DNA from: Amblyornis subalaris
Lineage: Eukaryota > Chordata > Aves > Passeriformes > Ptilonorhynchidae
Reading direction: 5' to 3'
Length of the DNA: 64,000 nt
Assembly: GCA_018881555.1 (NCBI GenBank)
Contig: JACAXG010000069.1
Coordinates: 3,581,403 to 3,645,402 of the forward strand
Positions 24,868 through 35,925 of this stretch are shown here, in pieces. The notes under the pieces were generated by a model. It did no database searches. It saw nothing but the letters and a program-made list of their open reading frames with translations, and was not told the origin of the DNA. The position numbers were made by a program, and so were the translations under genes. Within the stretch, counting starts at the first letter, position 1; the number at the start of each line of letters is the position of its first letter.

Positions 24868-25025
24868 GAGCCAAATTACTCAAATGAACACCTTTGTGAA
24901 TGAAAGGCCATACCCACTAAACTCAGGCCGGAATGTTTGAAACAATGAAAGCACACACTAATTTACTTTAAAAACACTTTATAAATGAAACAGCATAAAT
25001 AAATAATATGTAATCAATCATGTTT
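24868..25025 (+). other. Candidate terminal exon with stop and poly(A) signal
   Basis: A strong acceptor (ATTTCTTTTTCCAATAG, AG at 24866-24867) precedes one G that would complete a split codon. The following frame reads 23 codons, including NTFVNERPYPLNSGRNV, and stops at TGA 24938-24940. An AATAAA lies at 24998-25003 with a G/T-rich stretch about 45-60 bp downstream (GGGTTTGAGTTTTTTT), as expected for a cleavage site. The exon needs an upstream exon ending with two spare bases, and the candidate at 12073-12159 ends exactly so (GG + G = Gly). The combined tail would be about 52 residues after the upstream junction. The product is unrecognised. Each signal alone could be chance; the phase match, stop and poly(A) order raise the odds modestly. 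Confidence 0.33.
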
Positions 25026-26871
25026 AATGTAAAAATAATTTAAATGGGTTTGAGTTTTTTTCTTAATTATTAAATTATATGTAAGAGGTAGTGGTGCAGG
25101 GTGATTTTTACTATGTGAAACTGGAGCTATGGATTACCTCTTTCCAAAGAAAAGGCAACTCTTTGTAAGCAGATAAGAGTGAAAAGACTGTAGAAGAACT
25201 GCATGAACATTCAACAGGTGTTGTATGAGCTTCAGTTGAGTTTCTTCTATTGTGACTTGATTTCCCAAGATATAAATCAGGATTATATCTAGTGACAGCA
25301 AGACTTTCTGCAAGTTTATAGCATGCTTCAAGAAATAACTTTAACTTAGCCCTAAAATGACTGGTTAAAAGATGCACTATACTTATAATGAGACATAGTG
25401 TTTCAAAGTGTTTTAAATCCAAATTAATAAAAACAGTAGTGCATCAAAGGGAACAAGGTAGGAAATAACAACTTCATTTGCAGATTATATGATGTGGACA
25501 GCAGACCAGGAGACAGGCCTTGGCAGGATCCACATTTCAGATATAAAAAAGTTTAGTTTGAGTCAGTTGTAGTAATATAAATATGAGTAGAGTAGTAATC
25601 CAAAAATGCAGGTTATGTGATCTCATTATTACAGAACAATAAGTTAAAATCCCAACAGGATACTCATCTATCTAGGACACCCAAATTGAGAAATGAGAGT
25701 TAATATTAGATTGTATTGTTAAATTATCTCACCTGAGCAGAAATTTTGCATGCAAAAGTGCCATAACTATTGTATGGAAGACTATAGAGCACATCTGTGG
25801 TAAGGGCTGTAATTTAAATATACATATACAGACACATATCTAACCTACCCATCAGGGGTGCTGTCAGGCTTACCCAAATAAGATATCTGGAGCACTTTCA
25901 ACTTTTCACATGCAAACATTACAGTAATTCAAAGGACTGCTAATATAAAAAATAAACAAATGAGCCCTTGCCCTATTTGCAAATAGCAGGAATTATTTCA
26001 TCTCTTATCTAATATTCAGCATGTTGAATGCTGGTTGGATGCTACTGGGAAGATAAGGTGTTAGAAATACAAGGGAAAAGGCTTAAGATACCTTAAAATG
26101 AAATTCTCTGTTTCAGTCAGTGTCTTACTACATCTTACTGCATTCATTCTATCTTGAAAAATCAACTACACCTGAAGGAAAGTTACACCTGTCATTGAGC
26201 ACAAGAAAACAGCGAATTAGGTGACCTTTCATATTTAGCAGTACTGGCCAGAGACCAAAATTCTCTGAGCTTAAAAAGATTGCTTCTTAGTTTAAGAAAT
26301 CATGATTTTTTTCCCAAATTCAGGTTCAAATCCAGATTTCCAAAGGAGAAACTGAGATGTTCCTCTAGTGTTTTTATGTCAAGTATAAAATATATGAAAA
26401 CTAGTTAAACACTGTATTACAATGCAATTAGGAAAGAAGCCTTTTTTCTTCCCCCACTATAAAATACAAATTCTTCTAGAAAAAGCAGATTAATAAATAC
26501 TGCATGAAACATTTGGGTTAGAAGTGAAGAGTTATGCCATAAGAAGGGCATAGCACTGGTCAGACTCAGTTCCCCATGATGATTTTGTGAGCTGAGGTGA
26601 CTCATCAACGTCCTAAGAACACAACAAAAAGTGGATTTCAGGAATTAGTGTAATATCTTCATTTGCAATCAGTTTTCTTTACAGTTACACATTCTGTTTT
26701 TATAAACTGATGTAACCTGAGTAACAATGGAAAACCAAACCAATTTTGGCTGGCTGAAAATCATGTAGAGTTCCATAAGAGGTAAAAATAAAAAATTTCA
26801 CATCATTACTTTAGAATATTGGCAAAAACAGAAGATGGAAGCTTATTAATAATTGCATTAATTCCGGGGTT
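25026..26871. other. AT-rich non-coding DNA
   Basis: Minus-strand frames at 25111-25422 and 26417-26608 are short, and the longer one starts at TTG rather than ATG. Nothing is recognised. Confidence 0.55.
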
Positions 26872-26878
26872 AACTAAT

Positions 26879-28267
26879 CACAGAATCATTTGAGTTGGAA
26901 AAGACATTGAAGATCATTGAGTCTGACGTTACACTGACCACCTTATCAACTAGACCATAGCAGTAAATGTTTGTCCAGTCATTTCTTGAACACCTCCAGA
27001 GATGGTGACTTCACCACCTTCCTGGGCAGCCTGTTCTAAAGCGGAACAACCCTTTCAGTGAAGAAATTCTTCCTGATGTCCAACCTGAACCTCCACTGGT
27101 GCAGTCTGAGGTCATGTCCTCTTGTCCTGTCACTTGCTTCCTGGGAGAAGAGGCTGAACCCCACCTGGCTGCAACCTCCTTTCAGGCAGTTGTAGAGAGT
27201 GATAAGGTCTCCCCTGAACCTCCTTTTCACCAGGATAAACACCTCCAGCCCCCTCAGCTTTGTAGCCCTTCTCTGGACTCACTCCAGCCCCTCAGTGTCT
27301 TTCTTGGAGTGAGGGGCCCAGAACAGGATACAGCACTCGAGGTGTGGCCTCACCAGTGCCAAGTACAAGGAGACAATCACTGCCCTGGTGCTGCTGGCCA
27401 CACTATTGCTGATCCAGGCCAGGATGCCATTGGCCACTGGCCTTCTTGGCCACCTGGGCACACGCTGGCTCATGTTCAGCTGCTGCCACCAGCACCCCCA
27501 GGTCCTTTTCCTCTGGGCAGCTTTCCAGCCACTCTGCCCCAGCCTGTGGAGCTACCTGAGGTTGTTGTGACCCAAGGGCAGGACCCGGCATTTGGCCTTA
27601 TTGAATCGCAGACCATTGGCCTCAGCCCGTTGATCCAGCCTGTCCAAATCCCTCTGCAGAGCCTTCCTGCCCTCCAGCAGATCAACATTCCCACCCAGCC
27701 TGGTGGGAATTTACTGAGGATTAAATCAATTCCCTCATCCAGATCATCAATAAAGATATTGATCTGGGCTGGTCCCAGTCCTGAGCTCTGGGAAACATCA
27801 CTCTTGACGGGTCACCAGCCAGATGTAACTCCACACACCACCACTTTCTAGGCCTGGCCATCCTGACGGTTTTTAACCCAGCAAAGAGCACACATGTCCA
27901 AGCCATGAGCCATCACATTTTCCAGCAGAATGCCATGGAAGATGGTGTCAAAGGCTTTGCTGTAGTCCAGGTAGACAACATCCATAGCCTTTCCCTCATC
28001 CACTAGGCAGGTCACCTGATCAAGTATGGAGATCAGGTTGGTCAAGCAGGACCTGCCATTCCAAATCCATGCCAGCTGGGCCTTATCCTCTGTTTGTCTG
28101 GCAAGTGTCACATAATGGCACTCAAGATGATCTGTTGCATGACCTTCCCCGGCACTGAGGTCAGGCTGACAGACCTGTAGATCCCCAGATTCTACTTCCA
28201 GCTCTTCTTGTGGATGGCTGTAAAATTTGCCAACCTCCAGTCATCTTGTACCTCCCCCGTTAGACAG
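26879..28267 (-). mobile_element. CR1 LINE, 5'-truncated, ~1.4 kb
   Basis: Read on the minus strand, this copy runs from the RT region (28.26 kb) to the 3' end (26.88 kb, where the plus strand shows TCACAGAATCATTTGAGTTGG). The minus frame at 27848-28111 encodes the RT motif VYLDYSKAFDT, and the frame at 27279-27473 gives ALVRPHLECC. Reading frames are interrupted many times. The longest open frame in the window (27099-27851, 250 codons) is its plus-strand antisense and is not a gene. A 7-bp AACTAAT occurs at both edges (26872-26878 and 28268-28274), a possible target-site duplication. Confidence 0.92.
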
Positions 28268-28274
28268 AACTAAT

Positions 28275-30594
28275 GATAAATAATAGTTAATGATGATAAA
28301 TTATGACACTAAGAAGCTTTTGAAAAACTACTTAGTAATAAAATTAATATGAGGTAAAGAATAACATACAACTATGCTTTTGTACTGTTTTCCATCAAGT
28401 ATATAGATCAATAATGGTCAAGTAAATATGACGGGATTAAAAAGGAGCCAAGAGAGGATTTTATCTTTCTTTATTCACTGCCTTGATAACCAAACTAAAT
28501 TTTATTCAATCTTAATAGGCTGAAATAGGATAGAAAAGGATGAACAGTCATAGGTTACATTTTTTATTCTGAAGTTAAGGTATTTACCTGTGGATTAATT
28601 CCAAACCTTTGCCAGTTTAAAGGCAGATATTCTTGAACACAGGTTTTTCACTTCTATTTTCCTTATGGCAAAGCTAAAAGGCACATGCAGTAGTTGTTTA
28701 TGCAATTAGACAAGCTAAAATTGAATACCATGTTCATCTTTATATGGTTTGTCATCACAAATGCAGATAGAATGCAATGGAAAGGAAAGAGAGGTTACAT
28801 AACTCAGCAGTAAATGTTTCTGTGAAAAAGATAATTTTCAATGTGAATGGCAGTAGGCTGCATACTGTTGACACTTAATTTATGCTGTATAGTGTGTAAT
28901 GTAGTAACTCACTACAAAATCCTTCTCCTCCAATTATCACCACAAATGTGTCAGTATTTCTAGGCCTAACTTTATCCTCACTCAGGACATCCCTTGCCCC
29001 AACTGCTGCACCCCTTTAAAGTATTTTGTATTTGCTTCTCTACAGTCCAAATTCTTTGAAACAGTTTTGAACAAAATACCTCTTTTTTTGCCTGCTCCAG
29101 TCTCAGTTTTATAAGCACTTTACACTCCATTCAGATTATAGCTACACTTATCTGTCTGATATATTTGTGCTCCCAGTCATACTGCCTAGAATATATATTT
29201 TATAGCTGCTTTTTGCCAGTAGGCTGTTCCTACCTATTGCTAACGTTACCAGGAGGGTTCAGATACTGGAATTCTCACTACATTTCCTAAATTTATGGGT
29301 TCCAAATCAAACCCTACTCTACAGGCCATCACTCTTTGGCTATCCTTTCCCTAAATCCACATAGAGGGCCTAACACAAAAGACACATCCACCCCCTTGAC
29401 TTGTTACACAACATTAAATAGTGGATATTTGAAATAATAAATTATATTTCAGAAAGGTTCGTATTTCTATCCCCCCACAACTCCTTCTCTCCATATTCCA
29501 TGCGAGACAAGCAGGAACTGGCATGTCTGTTCCGAACTAAGGTACAGAAAATACCTTTAAAATCAACTGCTAGCCCTACTTCTGAAATATTTGGTTCTGC
29601 ATGCTCATAGAGGTAACAAATATCATGAAGCATATGACACTGGCCACAGAACACCTTTGATGTGTTGCATCAGCATTGGAGAAATATTATTAAAGGTGAT
29701 CAACTAATATTTGTATTGAATAAACATAAAACTATTTGTGCTCGATTAAAGATATTCTTTCCTTTAACTTCACTGTCATCCTTTAAAGGACATCTGAAAG
29801 TAACATGAGAGATTATATACATACAGGACACTTCTCTTTATGACAATTTCTATTCACAACAGAAAAGGTTAGCGTACCTTACAGGCAATGCATGAATTTT
29901 TGAAGGTTCAGAATAAAAAGAAAAGTGATGACCGGCAACTTAACACCCTGGCACCTAAAAATGCCCCTTACAGACCCACTGTAGCATGAATAAGCAAATT
30001 TGTCTATTCTCTGAGAGATAAAATGAACAACGGGGTGCTAAAAACATTTGCATTCTAAATTAAGGCCTGTGATTAGGTAAGCACAAATGCAGGCACAAAC
30101 CATGGTATGCTTCGCATTGTTAAAATAGCAAGTATAGCACATGTAATTATCTTCCTATATCTTCCCAGCAAACACTTCTGCTGGGCTTCCCCAAACAATG
30201 GGTTCACACGCTGTGACAGATAGCAAGGGCTGGCAAGGAGCACACAGGTAACTAGCTTTTAGGGAAAATTGTAAAACGGCCAGTTTGTTCCAAACGCCTT
30301 TCAGCAGACTTCAGCGTTCATGTTTGAAAAATGCTTAGTCAGGAGACGAACCCTGGGGGCTAAGGAGTGCTTAAAACAATTTCTCCAAGTTATTAAACCC
30401 AGAAGCAAACCATATTCGTAGAAGACAATGGAAGCGGTTTCCTTGTCAGGTGCGGGCACACCTGCAGTGTCCTTCCCAGCACACCTTGCCACAAAAAACC
30501 GCCAAAAAAGAAGATTAAACACATCCGAGATCTGGCTCGGATTTTTTAGGGGATGCGGTTTGAAGCTGGCCCTCAAAGGACTTTACGGAGACTG
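28275..30594. other. AT-rich DNA grading into a promoter flank
   Basis: From 28.3 to 29.9 kb the sequence is AT-rich with no supported feature. From about 30.3 kb GC and CpG rise toward the island. A minus-strand frame (30301-30576) is open here but begins at TTG and contains no ATG before its last residues. On the minus strand, CTGCAG|GTGTGCCCG at about 30455-30475 could act as a donor of an island-derived first exon. That is weak. Confidence 0.45.
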
Positions 30595-30915
30595 AGAAGC
30601 TCTCGCGGCACGGTGGTACCAGCTGTAATTACGCACATAAACAGAGGCGCCGGCAGGAGCGCGTGCCCGCTAATTGTGCATTCCGCGCCCGGCCCCGCCC
30701 CGCCCCCCGCGTGACGCGGCGCGCGGGCGCTGCCATTGGCGGCGGCGGCGGCGCGCGGCCCCGCGCGGCCCCGGCGTGTCCCGGCGCTGCCAGCGCCCTT
30801 CCCGCGGGACGCCCGCCCGCCCGCCCGCCCGCAGCCCTTCCCGCGCTCCCGCCCCGCGCACGCCCGCCCGGCCGACGCGCGCCCTGCGGCCGGACCCGCC
30901 GCCCGGGCGCGTTTC
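30595..30915. promoter_or_regulatory. CpG-island promoter
   Basis: About 320 bp of very GC-rich, CpG-dense sequence lies in an AT-rich neighbourhood, the hallmark of a vertebrate CpG-island promoter. It contains GC boxes (GGCCCCGCCCCGCCCCCCG, about 30691-30709), a CRE-like half site (GTGACGC, 30710-30716), an inverted CCAAT box (ATTGG, 30734-30738) followed by (GGC)5, and a (GCCC)5 run at 30811-30830. There is no TATA box, as usual for this class. Open frames on both strands are Ala/Arg/Pro-rich consequences of composition. Transcription direction is not determined. A plus-strand donor (CTCAG|GTAGCT, about 30932) and a minus-strand donor (about 30.46 kb) are both possible. It is probably the start of a housekeeping, developmental or neuronal transcript. 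Confidence 0.75.
30811..30830 (-). repeat. (GGGC)5 G-quadruplex motif
   Basis: On the minus strand five GGG tracts are separated by single C residues, which fits the strict G3N1 quadruplex pattern. The plus strand could form the matching i-motif. It is inside the CpG island, where such motifs are common near transcription starts. Folding is inferred from pattern only. Confidence 0.7.
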
Positions 30916-32849
30916 TTTGGCTGGCTTTCTCAGGTAGCTTCCAAAATGTGTTTGCTGCCAATATTCTGAAGGACTCGGTATCTACCCAAAGGGCAAAAGT
31001 TTTATGGGGAGGTATTAGCTAATAATGTTCATTAAGTGCTAACCGAGACATTAATTCCAGCATCGGGAGCAAGACATGACGCAACAACCGCTGGTAGAAT
31101 TTATAAGCAAGTTGACTGCACTGTATTGCAAGGCAAGTAGAAAGGTTTCTCAGTCAGGAAGAACTATAGACGCCTGTGATTCAAAGAGGAAACAGATGTT
31201 TTAATGATGATAAAGGGATTTTAATGCTGTATGATTGTCTTTCAAACAGCCACGTTTGAGAACCTACCATACAAAAACATTTTACAGCATTTATAGCATT
31301 TACTCATATCTTTAATAAATGGTGACTGAATTGCCATATGAAGGAGCATTTTTTCAGGTCACTTGAAAGTATATAAATAAATAAGTTCCAGGACAAACAG
31401 AACATAGGGGGGAAATATGCGTCCGTTATTTTCCTCAAGTCAGGCTAAGAAAGAAATGTGAAGAACTGTTCCTTTGACACAGGAAGAAAATACATCACCC
31501 TAGGCAAAATACTTATATAAGAAAACATGACCATAACAATACAATTTGTATGACTTGCCTATTTTGTAAATGCGAAGAAGTGCCAAAGTGCCAAAATCAC
31601 AAACAGTAATTACTTCATCACTACTATCTCTGTAAGATTTTCATTTTTCTCATAGCTCTATTTGACATAGTCCTCATTTGACATTTATTTAGGTAAAAAC
31701 ATAGCATCTGGTAGTTGTCACAATATTTTGCAAACAAGCATTTTGAGTTTAACAGTCTATAATGTGTATTGATTACTCACCATATCCATGAATGCCTCCT
31801 AAAGGGGAAATTATTCACATGCATCATGTTCACAGATCTTCCAACATTAGTGTTTTCCTTGTCAGACAGATTTATCTGTTATGGTATTNATAGATGCATG
31901 CCAGAGCAACTGCATGAGCAGTCAACAGCAGGGATTATTGCAAGAATTACTGTAATCCACAAAAATAAAAATTCCCAGGATCCAGTGAAAGACTTCTCAC
32001 AGGGTTTTCTAGGTACACGTCCATCCATTTATGCATCACTTGCTATTTTAAAAAAAACATTAAACTGATCAGTATACAGAAACTGTTCTGACAATGCCAA
32101 CAGTTTGCCTTGATAAAAATCCAAGTGCTTTGACTGTGAATTAAAGCATCTTCATATGCAGCATTTTGGACAGTTGGAAGAGGTTAGTTAAAAGATAGTT
32201 TCTTGCCATCTGTGCCAAATCAGTGTTTAGGGAGAGATGTGTAACTTCAAATTGCTTTGCCATGTTCAGAAATGAATACTGCTTTTTCTTCTTTCTTAGA
32301 CACATATTCATCAGTGATCAATTTAATGCAGTTTTCCTTTCTTACAAGCCCAGGGAACAGGAGGATGTTTAATAGCCTTGTACAACAACCTCAAACTTCT
32401 TTCTGAATTTGATACTGTGACTTTGTTTCTTCAGCTAAGAAAGAAGGAAGGAAGTATGCTTTTTCCACTCCATAGGGCAGGACTACAGTTAGATACCATC
32501 AAGGGACATGGTCATGTCATGATCAAATTCATTTTTGCTGTCTAACCCCGTAATAAGGCTGCCTGCTCCCTTTAAGTGAAATGACTAAGCTATTGACTCT
32601 CACTGCAGAATCTAGTTCTGTTTTGATATTATACTGTATATAAACCCACGTGCATCAATTTGTATGTTTCAAAACGAAAGCAAAGCTATAAGTCCCGTGT
32701 TACCTAAGCATTCTTTCTCTGCTGTCCTTTTTTCCCAATTCAGCTCCCAGACAGTAGTTATCACTCCTTACGCTCTGGCAAATATCCTCGGGAAGATTCT
32801 TAAGCCCAGGCTACAGAGACGGCATCTATTTTGAAGCAATGCAGAGTCA
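30916..32849. other. AT-rich spacer between two CpG-rich blocks
   Basis: Composition drops back to AT-rich immediately after the island. One ambiguous base is present at 31889. The plus-strand frame at 31769-32068 crosses that base and has no recognisable content. No repeat is recognised. Confidence 0.5.
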
Positions 32850-33180
32850 ACAGGCTCACACTTCCCTTTCCCGGACCAGAATTTCCAGCCTCCCCTCGGG
32901 CTGCTGGTCCCCTCGCCCAGCAGCAGCAGCAGCAGCAGCTGCAGCCGCGGCAGCCCCGGACAGTGTCGGGCTGCGTGGCACTGGTCCTGCAGCAGACTGG
33001 GCTCGGCTGCGGAGAGGGCTCTGCCTGGCAGAGGCTGTGCTGGCGTCAAGGGGGCCCTCTAGGTGGGTTCTCCCGGCACCGCGCAACCTGCCCTGCCGCT
33101 TCCACCCGGCCGGCATGGAGGGGAACGGCGGGGCACTAGCGGGAGAGCCTTCCTTAGAACGGCCTGTGCCTCCCGGATGA
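32850..33180. promoter_or_regulatory. Second CpG-rich block, possible promoter or first exon
   Basis: GC rises to roughly two thirds, with about twenty CpGs in 330 bp, enough to be a marginal CpG island. It holds a CAG7 tract (32918-32938). Three overlapping long frames are open: plus 32839-33180 (113 codons from ATG, poly-Ala), plus 32831-33139 (poly-Gln, QQQQQQQ), and minus 32856-33323 (155 codons, poly-Ala). Such multi-frame openness reflects composition and does not identify a coding frame. A donor-like CTCTAG|GTGGGT lies near 33060. The block may be an alternative promoter or a first exon of the 30.7-kb locus. No protein family is recognised. Confidence 0.5.
32918..32938 (+). repeat. (CAG)7 trinucleotide repeat
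   Basis: Seven uninterrupted CAG units lie inside the second CpG-rich block, followed by CTGCAGCCGCGGCAG, a partly related imperfect continuation. Depending on strand and frame it would encode poly-Gln, poly-Ala or poly-Ser on the plus strand, or poly-Leu, poly-Cys or poly-Ala on the minus strand. Confidence 0.9.
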
Positions 33181-35667
33181 CAGAAAGCACTGAAAATTTT
33201 GCATGGAAGTGCAAAAATCTGCAGAAAAAGAGACGCGCAGGAAGCAGAGTTCACCATGTTGATCTCTACTGAGATGTAAAAGATTTCTGGACTTTTATAC
33301 TTCAGCATAGCCAGGGCATACATTCTTTGCTTGCTATTCTTCTTAAATGGTTTACACTGTACTAAGCCTTAAACTTCCAACGACTCCTTGCCCTTTTGGA
33401 CAGGAAATCCTGCAGTATGGAAGCCAGCTGCAACTTCAATGACATTAAAACGTGTGATAAGATTTTGTATTTGATTAGGGTGTGGGTGAACTTGGGAGTA
33501 ACACGATAAGCTATTGCACGTCACATTTGTATAGATCCTATTTCCTTAAGATCAGTTCTGTTGCTTGTCACAACTCTATTCTACAACACCCCAAATTAGC
33601 CCTAGTAGTGTTGATGCCACTCTGAAGAAACAATAAAATATTGAAGTACTTGAATGTCACAGTGTATTGACAGTGGAATGGCATTTATTTCAATTCAGTA
33701 ATAAAAAGGGAACCTGTACTGCCACACATATTTGTATGTTACTGTACTTTGAAGACTTAAAGCACGAAAGTACAAAAAATTACAAGATTTAAAGGGGCTC
33801 CAGCATCATTTATGTTATACTAATGTACATAGAAGATGAGCTTTTCTCTTTTTTGACATTTAAGCACAACCATGATAGAAAGAAGACTCTGAGAGTTAGA
33901 AAGAACGAGAATGAAAATTAGCATTTTTCACTAAGATGCTACAAAATAAAATATATAATCATGTTCAATAAAGATAAATATTCGGTGTGACTTTTAAAGG
34001 GACCAGGTGAGCTGTTGTAACGGTTATGTTCCAGCTTTATGTAAAAAGTACCCTTATCACACACCTCCCAATTAGTTTGGGAATTTACATCGGAGACATC
34101 TGAAGAGAATATAAACTGCAAGATCGTGTAATTAATCTGAATATGAAAAAAATCACATCTATTCCAGTTGTCTACGGCTTTCTCTAAGCTAGATAAACTT
34201 ATTATGAAATAGTAACTAAACCAAATGCTACGCAAATCTGCACCATCATTACTATTTCATCTTGCATTTATCTCACTGCATACTTGCCCGATCACTCACA
34301 GGCACTGACATTTTCAACACTAGACTTACATAATGACTTGTACTATCTTGAGAAAGAGCTTCTCAGCACTGACCTGTCACCACATTTGAAATCCGTGAAT
34401 GAGTCTACTCTGCATCTGTGTTACAATTTCTCTGTTTTTCGTTAGTGTTAAGTTCAGCACAAAGCATAGCACCCATTGACTCAGCTAATTTCATTCAGAA
34501 GCAGAGTTGCAGAAAGAGTGTGGGCGTATACTAAGTTACTATACAGTATTACAACCAGTTAAAAAAACTCACCAACAAACTGGAACACACAATATATGGG
34601 CTTTCCAGAGCAGGGATAAATTAAAGCTAGAGACTTTTACCAGTAAAGAATTTTTGTTAAATTTCCAGTACAGGCTGACTTGTGAAATTCTTCCTGTTCA
34701 AGCCCATAATAACTTGCTAACCACTTTGCATTTAAAAAAACAACAACAACAACAGCTACAAATATTTAGTGAAACTAACTTTAGTGGCATCATGTTTTTG
34801 TTATATCAGTTCCAATCCAGATCCAACAAGTTCTTTTAAGAAACTAGTTCAAGCACTATTTCAGTTCAAGGAGGCCAGGGGAAAGGGGGGGAGGGGGGAG
34901 GCAGGGGGGAGGGAGGAGCAATTGGAAGCAGATTTTCATTTGATTCCTTGGTTACCAGAACAGTGCTCTGACCATCAGAATTTAGGCTGTAGGACAGTGC
35001 AAGCCATCTTCACCATTCGTGCAGAACCTAGACTAGGCATGAAGAAGTTGGAGGGAGGATGACAGAGACACAAACAGAAGTCTGCAAGTAATTATCACTC
35101 TTCCCTGAGATGGAGGAATCCTAGATTCCAGTTCTTCTAGAAGGTCTTCTTGAGTATTTTCACTAAAATTGGGACAAAGTATGTTTGTACCAGGAACCAG
35201 ATTATCTGGAAGCACTTCTGACTTCCAATAAATAGCTGCATTGGACTACAGAGTGAGGATCTATCCTCTTTCTCTCTCTTAATAGTCTTGGGAATCTCGC
35301 ATTTCTTATTGCCTCATGAAACATCTAAAGAGAGAGGAGTAAAGAATATGTCCCATAAACCTTGATTTTAATCAGCTTATTAACATTGCAAAATTGTGAA
35401 CACCTTTCCTTTCTGTTCTTTGGGGGAAGGAGAACCCAAGAGAGGATTATTTTCATTTCCATTTCCATGTAGTGCTTCCTCCCACAGCACTCAGCTTTTC
35501 CATTACTAGTCATACCAGAAAATTCACTTAAAAATTGACTAAGGTCTGCTTCTGTTAAGCTGAGGTCCTCTAGAGTATTTTCTTTGCTCTTCTCATAGAT
35601 GCAAATGCACTAGCAGACACCAGTGAAGGAGTTTACCTTGTGACGTTTCAGGCCATTATCCTGTATA
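33181..35667. other. AT-rich non-coding DNA with a G-rich tract
   Basis: No gene is supported. Frames at 33939-34235 and 34507-34839 are short or lack an early ATG. An (AAC)n microsatellite of about five units lies at 34739-34754. The G-rich tract at 34878-34914 is annotated separately. Confidence 0.55.
34878..34914 (+). repeat. G-rich tract, quadruplex-forming pattern
   Basis: Five tracts of three or more G (4, 7, 6, 6 and 3 long) are separated by 1-5 bases on the plus strand, matching the general quadruplex pattern. It stands in AT-rich DNA with no CpG island. It may be a purine microsatellite or a regulatory quadruplex. Only the pattern is seen. Confidence 0.8.
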
Positions 35668-35925
35668 GAATGTTTGGGTTGGAAGGGACCTTTAAAGGTC
35701 ATTTAGTGCAAACTCCCTGCAATGAACAGGGACATCTGCAACTAGATCAGGGTTTTCAGAGCCTTGTCTAACCTGACCTTGAATGTTTCCAGGGATATGT
35801 CATCTACCAGCTCTCTCATTGTAAAAAGTTTCTTTCTTACACCTATTTGAAATCAACTCTCTTTTATTTCAAAGCCTTGTATCTCTTGTCCTATTACTGC
35901 AGACCTTTCTAAAGAATGATAGTAC
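35668..35925 (-). mobile_element. CR1 LINE 3'-end fragment, ~0.26 kb
   Basis: The plus strand begins TATAGAATGTTTGGGTTGG and continues with AAGGGACCTTTAAAGGTCAT, then GAATGTTTCCAGGGATATG, all standard in the reverse complement of CR1 3' ends. Part of the family consensus after CTACCAGCTCTCTC seems deleted. It is a non-coding fragment. Confidence 0.88.

Noticed and set aside
27099..27851. 250-codon plus-strand ORF, the longest in the window
   Set aside because: It is entirely antisense to a CR1 LINE whose sense strand shows reverse-transcriptase motifs. Low stop density follows from the CR1 composition.
30629..31022. Several Ala/Arg/Pro-rich frames in the CpG island
   Set aside because: GC-rich sequence lacks stop codons in all frames; frames on both strands overlap and none resembles a known protein.
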